In this document: piece by piece, positions 17,701-21,455 of the stretch | How positions within the stretch are numbered: position 1 is the first letter of the stretch | How the letters are laid out: every line of letters begins with the position of its first letter | Virus record (IMG/VR): IMGVR_UViG_3300047666_000614 | Coordinates: 1-21,455 of that record | Strand: one strand, 5' to 3' | DNA from: a virus | Length of the DNA stretch: 21,455 nt | Program-made: the position numbers and the translations under genes | The notes under the pieces: generated by a model | The model's input: only the letters and a program-made list of their open reading frames with translations | Database searches by the model: none | Told to the model about the DNA's origin: nothing

Positions 17701-17977
17701 ATCCTACTATCCAAAGAGTCAAAAGGAGTTTGATGAGATTTTTGCCGACATGAAAGCACGAAGCTCCGCGATAAACCGGTCGGTAGAAGAGACCGGTGGT
17801 CAGCGTGCTGCACGGCTAGATTTTGAAGACGCTAGAGATGCCATGTCGATCCTCTGGAAAGTGGAAGAGCACACCACTGACCAGAAAGGGATTCGTGAAC
17901 TGCGAAGCCAGAGACTCCAGATTGCAAAAAGTGCGGTCGCTCTATACAAGGAGCAGGAGAAAACCCTTAAAGATTAG
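11780..17977 (+). CDS. Giant ejection protein (T7 gp16-like position) with zincin motif and polyvalent-type C-terminus
   Basis: This 2065-residue protein starts at the ATG at 11780, two bases after the previous stop (an upstream in-frame TTG at 11741 is inside the previous gene). T7 gp16 (1318 residues) occupies this place and spans the inner membrane during DNA entry. Regions seen: a helical N-terminus to about 490; hydrophobic or glycine-rich segments near 500-535, 553-600 and 653-668 that could insert in a membrane; a Gln-rich repeat at 859-880; and a gluzincin-like site HEAAH at 1041-1045 with EGFAEY at 1103-1108, where E1107 may be the third zinc ligand. A C-terminal region of about 1547-2030 contains ISPYFGAKVQGIRGH and RKIDHFVKSFGG, recalling the large polyvalent protein-associated domain LPD38 of phage proteins. 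No lytic transglycosylase motif like that of T7 gp16 was found. The virion role is well supported by place; protease activity is a prediction. Confidence 0.88.
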   Translation: MPEFNPFESDFSTSAVAYGDPVAADQIGLDILDKLEQGKAQKGLHGPEFDAVIDTGTPKLIANLAKYRDYKTGRGEEMFSYQAEITARKEAIRGEELARYANKLLMGGEETFQAILEENGHAEEFNHQRLFMQDEGAFRERYSANLLMKKAGFGVNQIKSGAAEPPMRKFLDAKEDGSETTRAAFSRWSLAKINAVDNRREYVDTAQTSAFNNILGMQGDVDDFEEVMEKDFSTLAKSERTQARAHYVKTAAALRADFGHLIPMVQKVFNTIAAEEDITTEFDEAGQFASLEKAALAMGRIPKKDWDKMTAMLAKTAEAHGQNPDGFGRKLGKHFARPMERMFSSAARPKNIRDARKDIIDAKRIRDVGASQDYMVEYFNEDGTSRGIELQSRTRGRVSFLDTVIKGDYVETLAEAQTRADGNVKRWNSVSSTAAQRKANPKVGSAKVLTSEEDLKRGVKYFESQGRGQEYASKIYNWRDAVARIDHNSKSGAQNMFMDNWVYGVVGSLPEMGAAATGLPGVLLVAAAKSEQNMADIRERTNPNDWEAQEGAALAAGVTYSLLNYAQLKTITKRLPATNTFIKKAGTIWAIETAQELGQDFSLALTMELYGAVSDDIKDFDMRSDKDKDVEVWTTEIGENDGELLKLMKKAPMTAFAMLPFAVAGAGGSKALKYIDQKSFENLFRDSELLEAYGVDQENQLKIRNLSLPDALDFIQENSGAFLSNMDGKFEAALSGNMAFEQDHSGNGQPAISEPTTQQALIASQINQAEKKLLPEEQEIANFEEWKARKEFADEKEQGEKTPMGQMLDERYSTYLDDQLKAMIGADKTDPNRSALARVNAQVVLRDKLLELEAQVAEQAQQKQAQQKQAQQDEQAQQDERTRMGEGFSGRFIARGDGTLSVTNGDRTIVAHSPEEAAEAAQQLDPGYLERRTAGIKAKAKVVSSEKITGLKVDMAKDLATMSAKPLDIDMSLALDPLMPTTNPISHPEVTEGVIGILRAAGIKNDIWFGSKLGKNTLGTFNPNNGVIRVAQHGDIPTAAHEAAHAIQDGYLYKGEVMTDNNWREDTGVPKDVQDQLIDIAGENYAGGTMRSELINEGIAKSEGFAEYVRLKLAPSLNPTTGKRADVAKDYPLVDKWFESNILQKSPELAKSFDAAKKAVGKYADQGALARGEANIADTPTLRAKAVESMRDTAKSTVGDWVEMFDPIRKMVATVEKATGVKLVGTKNPYDVLKVHRMTSDNIVDRMVHRGMVSYSGAYTKSPSLEKILQRVPKKDVRKWLVYLWARRTLALNRSKKPRNSGMLVVDADYLVKKLKNPDFDIAATQFYEWENGVLQYAADSGDHYNHMVGEIRKGDAGDYISLQREFTALDEKFTSYNPGATGQNKLVKHMTGSGRRVMNPLESAIENAEIIVGASQRTAAMESLVDLVEANPKVLGHLVAEIKNDDSIPLAARAAETLLDQIGSKLGGESQRLIQEAKDHMSESEAGTVITMWGKPYVPDSALGRAIIPVMRGGKMKYFEVDREAYEAFKGLEIYRLNKYADLAVGLPNRAWKIGTTTLSLPFQIVTEPLRGTSILYRQTGGKAGLVRTFGEWVAEATTSSLEALTANKFQTTTGKLFEELNLGMTTRLGADTYHRKATVKRLHDGKILRVVRSSELLSYYKDVIQFSDKAVKRVELKRAMRDLGFNPKTDELTPDIAQQITLRAAEVDTDFRGAGKYGRVFNQISPYFGAKVQGIRGHVRAYTKAKDKMTQDGRSAAEYYLLNQFMVRNYIMSGVAVAGWLTYKDEEGWKQMDEREKYSASYIPIPADISLSGEPELLKIPKSHELDGFFMGAPVAILDAIYQDDPKLATDFAKEFAKQTFSASLPVGADYALEVAGKRDTFGRKVVPMWEEVLDQDGQRYRQFGSRTTKVAVSLGKRFDVSPRKIDHFVKSFGGRSSADILEFFGVQGKTEDPHLVNTPILGRLFHPPGQASYYPKSQKEFDEIFADMKARSSAINRSVEETGGQRAARLDFEDARDAMSILWKVEEHTTDQKGIRELRSQRLQIAKSAVALYKEQEKTLKD
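14354..14419 (+). repeat. In-frame tandem repeat encoding a Gln-rich linker
   Basis: Two perfect 15-base units (CAAGCACAGCAGAAG at 14354-14368 and 14369-14383) are followed by two perfect 18-base units (CAAGCACAGCAGGATGAG at 14384-14401 and 14402-14419). They encode QAQQK twice and QAQQDE twice, residues 859-880 of the giant ejection protein. The frame is kept. The segment lies between the helical N-terminal half and the zincin site, so it is probably a flexible or coiled linker that can change length by slippage. Confidence 0.92.
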
Positions 17978-18019
17978 CATTGCCCTTAACCCAAAAATTT
18001 AGCAGCCTCCCACAAGTTC

Positions 18020-18610
18020 ATGCCAGTCACAGTAACAGACACCGTATCGACATACGCCGGTAATGGGGATGCGAATACCGCATATGCCATCACAATCCCC
18101 CGGAGCCGAGATGAAGATCTATTCCTGGAACTGGATGGTGTCAACTCCACAGACTTCACCATCTCACCTGATGGGTTCAGGACTGGCACTGCATTGGCGA
18201 GCACCGTCAAACTGGTCCTTTACCGTGCCACACCACGAACTCAGGACCAACCCTTCCCTTCAAACACCACTCCCCCAGCGGAGGATGTGCGTGCTGCGGT
18301 AGACAAGCTCACCCTGACTACTCAGGAGATTGATGAGACTGTCGCACGTAGTGTTCAGAGCGCAATTGGGACTGCCTTTGCCCCCCTGACCGCCCTTGGC
18401 TTTGACTCACTTGGTGTGCCACTTGCCCGGACAGCTACACAAGAGGTTGCTTTTCTTGGACTTGATTTTGTAATTTCCCGCATTGCAACCTTGGAGGCTG
18501 CGGTCGCGGCACTCGGCGGCGACGTTTCTCCCCCAAGTATCCCAGCTAATGCTCTCACCTTCGGCGGCGATGCTCTCACCTTCGGCGGCGCAACTCTCAC
18601 CTACAACTAA
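18020..18610 (+). CDS. Tail-fibre adaptor with T7 gp17 N-terminal domain
   Basis: This gene encodes 196 residues. The first 120 or so match the T7 tail-fibre N-terminal domain that fixes fibres to the gp11/gp12 junction. They show a beta-strand start (YAITIPRSRDEDLFLELDG), then VKLVLYRATPRTQDQPF, and a helix PAEDVRAAVDKLTLTTQEIDE. The hallmark is the order 'l-x-R-x-t-x-x-t-Q-x-x-x-F', then 'a-x-x-l-x-x-A-x-D-x-L-x-x-x-x-Q-E'. Unlike T7 gp17 (553 residues) there is no shaft or receptor-binding part: after a short helix (RIATLEAAVAALGG, possibly a trimerising coiled coil) the protein ends with a repeated ALTFGG motif. It therefore looks like a docking piece that receives the separately encoded fibre downstream. 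The gap before it (42 bases) contains no Shine-Dalgarno sequence. Confidence 0.88.
   Translation: MPVTVTDTVSTYAGNGDANTAYAITIPRSRDEDLFLELDGVNSTDFTISPDGFRTGTALASTVKLVLYRATPRTQDQPFPSNTTPPAEDVRAAVDKLTLTTQEIDETVARSVQSAIGTAFAPLTALGFDSLGVPLARTATQEVAFLGLDFVISRIATLEAAVAALGGDVSPPSIPANALTFGGDALTFGGATLTYN
18551..18607 (+). repeat. Tandem 21-base repeat encoding ALTFGG units at a protein C-terminus
   Basis: GCTCTCACCTTCGGCGGCGAT at 18551-18571 is repeated with two changes at 18572-18592, followed by a shortened, diverged third copy at 18593-18607. The product ends ALTFGGD-ALTFGGA-TLTYN (residues 178-196 of the fibre adaptor). The regular L-T-F/Y spacing suggests short beta-strands. Confidence 0.88.
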
Positions 18611-18618
18611 ATAAAAAT

Positions 18619-20298
18619 ATGGCCCTCACTCTCGACACCGCAATCACACCCACAACCGGCACAAAAATCGCGTCACTTGATGTGGCAGGGAATGCTACAA
18701 TCGCTCAGATTAACGCACTCACCACAAAGACTGATGTGGGTCTCACCAATGCTGACAACACCAGTGACGTCAACAAACCAATCTCAACTCTTACCCAAGC
18801 GGCTATTGACGCTGTTGACGCTGGCTTTGGTGGAGCGGAACCTCCCCCACCAGTCATCACTGCTGGCACAGGGTTCCCTTATGCCGACGTGGACGCTGAC
18901 GCGATCATTGCAGCAACCTCAATCACTGACGATCTCGGCATCAACCACTATCAACGACTCATCACCGGTTTGAAGAAGGCCAACCTATGGGCCGACATCG
19001 AGAGTGGGTTCCTTTTTGGTGACAAGCATCAGGATGATGACACAGGCGCAGCGGTCAGACCCTTCAAAGGCGCGGCTAACGCAGCCGGAACTGGTGTGAA
19101 TGGTGACTATTCAGTCGCGCTTAATGGGTCAACTAATGGCTATGAATTCCCAAACGAGAGTGAGATCCCCACCGCTGGTGTCACTGTCGTGGCACTATTT
19201 AAACAGGATCAAACCTTTGACACTGCTGTTTCCTCCCCATCTGTCTTGATCTCCGCTGCCAAAGGTTCGGCTGCTAAAGGAATGTCTCTGCTGAGTGCGG
19301 GGAAGGGTGGCGGCACAGGTGGTACTAGTACAATCGACTACGTCGCTGGTTTGGTCGCAACAGTGGCAACAGTCTCGACATCAGGCACTAACGCCGAACC
19401 CTTTGTTGATAATGCCCATGAAGGGGAATGGTCTTTCGGTGCATGCTCTTACCTCGGCACAACAGCGACCGTTATGGGTAATTCCAGAGAGGTTGCGTCT
19501 GCAACATCTGCAACATTCTGGAACAACAACACCGATTGGGCCATCGGTAAGAACCCTAACAATTCCTACTACTTCAAGGGGGAAATTGCGGCAATTCTTG
19601 TCTATGATGTCGGTCTGACAACAGGTCAGCTTTTTGAGCTTCGTCTCTTGCTTGAATCTGTCATGACAGATTCAATTGATTTCCCCCCATCAATCACCTT
19701 TGAAGGTAACTCCCTTACAGCCTCCGCCCCCGGTGGCGGGACAACTTGGCCAACACAACTCCTTCTCGAAACTGGTTGGACAACTGTCAGAAATGAAAAC
19801 CTTGCGGCGGATGGTGCTCGCCAGATGGATAGAGTGGAGAACCAATATTACAACAAGGCTCGTCGATGGGTGGGTGCAAACCGTGCCAAACGGATTTTTG
19901 CTCTCTGGAGTGGGGTGAACGATTTGACCGCGTCTTACACATCTGCAGGGATTATTGCTTCACTGAAACGTCAGCTCCTTGCCGCCAAAGCTGATGGGTT
20001 CTTCGTCATCATTATGCCAATCACCCCCGTTGCAAGTGCTGGTGATGGCATGACATACGGATACAGCACCACCCAGCAGACACGTTTGACCGAAGTGAAC
20101 ACTTGGATCGCCGCTGAAGGTGCTGCAATTGCCGATCAATTCCTCAATCTGAACCTGATTGCCAACACTTACGCGGCATTTTCTGACCCTACCGATACCA
20201 CTTATTATGTTTCCGGTGATGGTCTCCACCACAATGATGCCGGACGTGGATTGATCTCTGATTACTTCCTCGCAAACGTGGCTATCCCGACGGCCTAA
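18619..20298 (+). CDS. Tail fibre/tailspike with C-terminal SGNH hydrolase domain
   Basis: This gene encodes 559 residues. The N-terminus has the phage-fibre motif GLTNADNTSDVNKPISTLTQ (residues 41-60), common where fibres attach or trimerise, then a Pro-rich linker. Residues of about 100-350 look like a concanavalin/LamG-type beta-sandwich (YSVALNGSTNGYEFP; late FKGEIAAILVYDVGLT). Residues of about 358-555 carry the SGNH blocks in order: GNS with S365 (block I), G399 in AADGAR (II), GVND with N434 (III), and DGLH with D534 and H537 (V). All four catalytic or oxyanion residues are present, so an esterase or deacetylase acting on acylated surface glycan is likely. Block I reads GNS rather than GDS. 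The protein may trim capsule or O-antigen during adsorption. It starts eight bases after the adaptor stop behind an A/T-only leader. Confidence 0.86.
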   Translation: MALTLDTAITPTTGTKIASLDVAGNATIAQINALTTKTDVGLTNADNTSDVNKPISTLTQAAIDAVDAGFGGAEPPPPVITAGTGFPYADVDADAIIAATSITDDLGINHYQRLITGLKKANLWADIESGFLFGDKHQDDDTGAAVRPFKGAANAAGTGVNGDYSVALNGSTNGYEFPNESEIPTAGVTVVALFKQDQTFDTAVSSPSVLISAAKGSAAKGMSLLSAGKGGGTGGTSTIDYVAGLVATVATVSTSGTNAEPFVDNAHEGEWSFGACSYLGTTATVMGNSREVASATSATFWNNNTDWAIGKNPNNSYYFKGEIAAILVYDVGLTTGQLFELRLLLESVMTDSIDFPPSITFEGNSLTASAPGGGTTWPTQLLLETGWTTVRNENLAADGARQMDRVENQYYNKARRWVGANRAKRIFALWSGVNDLTASYTSAGIIASLKRQLLAAKADGFFVIIMPITPVASAGDGMTYGYSTTQQTRLTEVNTWIAAEGAAIADQFLNLNLIANTYAAFSDPTDTTYYVSGDGLHHNDAGRGLISDYFLANVAIPTA

Positions 20299-20303
20299 CC
20301 CAC

Positions 20304-20993
20304 ATGAAAATAGTTTTCCTCCTCCTCCTGGCTGGTGCTTTGGCATCGTGTTCGCACGCGCCTTCGTCACCCCCAGAGGAGAGGACCATTCCCGTGGTCA
20401 CTATCCCTACCGCTCCACCCGTGCCAAATGTGGCAGAGGTTGAGCGCAGTGTGCAAGATCTCTCCATGGAGGTGAGTGACGCACGTGAGGAAGTCCGTGC
20501 TGCATCTGCCAAAGTTGCAGAGGGGGTTGCTGAATCAGCCAACCTGCGTGACCTCATCGAGCGGGAATATCAAGCTGCCGAACTGACGGCCCAAGCCGCA
20601 CTGGAGAATATTCGGGACGCTGCTGGTCGAACTGCCACCAAGCTCAGTCAAACGGTCACACTCCTCAACGTCGCATCGACACGGCTCACTGACGCAAATG
20701 AGCGGACCAGTGAGCTAGCACTTCAAGTCTCTGACCTCAAAAGTGAACTCGCCATCCAGACCAGTCGCATTGCGGAGTTCCGTGAGATTGCCTCAGTCGC
20801 CAATCGTCGGAGCGAAGCCGCGACATCCCAGAAGGATGAGTTCCAGAATGCCCTCGCCACCTCCGTTGCTTCTGCCACTATCTTGACCAAAGAGCGGGAC
20901 AAAGCCAGAGGGCACCGGCGGACACTGCTCATGACAACTGGGGTGCTGACAATCGGACTCCTCGGCCTTGCATATCTCCTCTTCAAACCGTAA
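20304..20993 (+). CDS. Probable unimolecular spanin (lipoprotein with C-terminal membrane segment)
   Basis: This gene encodes 229 residues. The N-terminus is a lipoprotein signal (MKIVFLLLLAGALASC) with lipobox LASC and the lipid-bearing Cys at 16. Residues 17-41 carry eight prolines, as in Rz1-type spanins. Residues 42-206 contain no proline and are Ala/Glu/Ser-rich, expected to form one long helix or coiled coil. Residues 207-227 form a membrane segment (TLLMTTGVLTIGLLGLAYLLF) followed only by Lys-Pro. A lipid anchor at one end and an inner-membrane segment at the other is the layout of u-spanins such as T1 gp11 (131 residues), which fuse inner and outer membranes at lysis. The basic cluster (KERDKARGHRR) lies before the membrane segment, the reverse of what the positive-inside rule predicts for this topology. 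A virion lipoprotein is the alternative. No holin or endolysin is visible nearby. Confidence 0.8.
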   Translation: MKIVFLLLLAGALASCSHAPSSPPEERTIPVVTIPTAPPVPNVAEVERSVQDLSMEVSDAREEVRAASAKVAEGVAESANLRDLIEREYQAAELTAQAALENIRDAAGRTATKLSQTVTLLNVASTRLTDANERTSELALQVSDLKSELAIQTSRIAEFREIASVANRRSEAATSQKDEFQNALATSVASATILTKERDKARGHRRTLLMTTGVLTIGLLGLAYLLFKP

Positions 20994-21010
20994 CGAAACC
21001 ACCCAGAATT

Positions 21011-21265
21011 ATGATCCTCACCACCACCGATGCCACCCCAGTCCCGAATGTTCGGAACTTTGTCCCACACTACTTTGCCGCCGCCGGTGGTGATGTGGCA
21101 CTCCTGCGCAAACTCTCAGATGGCACACTCGTCGCACTCGCCAACTCACCTATCCTTGATGGTGAGGAGGTCGAAGTCACGACTGTGACAGCGAACAGCA
21201 CGCTTGTTGCTGTTGCAACGGTAGCTGACACAGAACTCACCTACGGCATCCTCAAAAGCCAGTAG
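21011..21265 (+). CDS. Hypothetical 84-residue beta-rich protein
   Basis: The ATG at 21011 follows the spanin-like gene by 17 bases, without a Shine-Dalgarno sequence. The product has no signal peptide, membrane segment or cysteine. Alternating Thr/Val stretches (EEVEVTTVTANSTLVAVATVADTEL) suggest a small beta-barrel or sandwich. DGTLVALANSPILDGEEV resembles the turn-rich style of small virion decoration or fibre-linked proteins, but I recognise no family. It ends one base before the next start (TAG-C-ATG), so it is probably co-translated with the fibre-like gene that follows. Confidence 0.7.
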   Translation: MILTTTDATPVPNVRNFVPHYFAAAGGDVALLRKLSDGTLVALANSPILDGEEVEVTTVTANSTLVAVATVADTELTYGILKSQ

Positions 21266-21266
21266 C

Positions 21267-21455
21267 ATGATTGTCCGCAACCGTGGTATCTACCGCATCC
21301 GCAAGTCACTGGGTGTGGTGCGTAGATTATTCACCCCGCTCTCCCTCTCCCCATACCAATGGACGATGATGGAGACCGGCCTACTCGACACAGACGGAGC
21401 CGCAGCTGGGTCGGGTGACAGCATCTCGGTCGTCCAGAACCTCGGCTCTGGGGCG
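21267..21455 (+). CDS. Start of a further gene, probably a fibre or LamG-like protein (cut by the window edge)
   Basis: An ATG at 21267, one base after the previous stop, opens a frame that runs without a stop to the window end (63 codons). The N-terminus is basic (MIVRNRGIYRIRKSLGVVRR). It is followed by TPLSLSPYQWTMMETGLLDTDGAAAGSGDSISVVQNLGSGA in two visible parts: a W-containing strand and a D-x-D-G...GDSISVVQN turn. The second part resembles the opening strands of concanavalin/LamG-type domains in phage fibres, where 'd-G-d-x-v-x-x-v-x-n' is common. A second receptor-binding or fibre protein is plausible given the genes upstream. The product beyond the edge is unknown. Confidence 0.65.
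   Translation, partial: MIVRNRGIYRIRKSLGVVRRLFTPLSLSPYQWTMMETGLLDTDGAAAGSGDSISVVQNLGSGA

Noticed and set aside
21011-21265. Small gene after the spanin-like gene as a holin
   Set aside because: The product has no hydrophobic membrane segment.
1-21455. tRNA genes, CRISPR arrays, insertion sequences or attachment sites
   Set aside because: No cloverleaf-like sequence, spaced repeat array, transposase, integrase or inverted-repeat pair was seen.

Overview
The window is part of a tailed-phage genome (or a prophage or metagenomic phage contig). Every supported gene lies on the + strand, packed with short gaps or 1-8 base overlaps. The predicted products form a T7-like podovirus virion cassette: terminase large subunit, T7 gp8-type portal, scaffold, major capsid protein, gp11-type and gp12-type tail tube proteins, three internal (ejection) proteins in the order gp14, gp15, gp16, and a gp17-type tail-fibre adaptor. 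No RNA polymerase, DNA polymerase, holin, endolysin, integrase or small terminase gene is visible, so this is the structural half of a larger genome and both ends are cut. A predicted protein with a lipobox and a C-terminal membrane segment looks like a spanin, which points to a diderm (Gram-negative) host. Nearly all genes lack a Shine-Dalgarno sequence, which would suit a host lineage that relies little on it (Bacteroidota is one possibility). I cannot name the host.

Layout. 1-905: end of terL. 902-1493: two small genes, the first possibly related to T7 gp13. 1493-3169: portal. 3170-3957: two small unknown genes. 3980-4810: scaffold. 4811-5110: the only long gene-free stretch, holding a strong terminator and the capsid leader. 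5111-6526: major capsid protein plus a small beta-rich head protein, closed by a second strong terminator. 6603-9706: tail tube proteins A and B. 9706-17977: three ejection proteins, the last a 2065-residue protein with a zinc-peptidase-like HExxH site and a polyvalent-protein-like C-terminal region. 18020-20298: fibre adaptor, then a fibre/tailspike carrying an SGNH-hydrolase domain. 20304-20993: spanin-like lipoprotein. 21011-21455: a small unknown gene and the start of another probable fibre gene.

How the genes work together. TerL packages DNA through the portal into a shell built by the capsid and scaffold proteins. Tube proteins A and B close the portal and form the nozzle. The three ejection proteins sit inside the head and are expected to form the channel across the host envelope. 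The adaptor joins the tail to the SGNH tailspike, which probably trims acyl groups from a surface glycan, and the spanin-like protein would disrupt the outer membrane at lysis. The two terminators bracket the capsid genes, suggesting their dosage is set separately.

The most unusual points are the predicted single-protein spanin with a long helical periplasmic region, a terminator arm identical to the 16S rRNA 3' tail, the G-free leaders without Shine-Dalgarno sequences, and the HExxH site inside the giant ejection protein.
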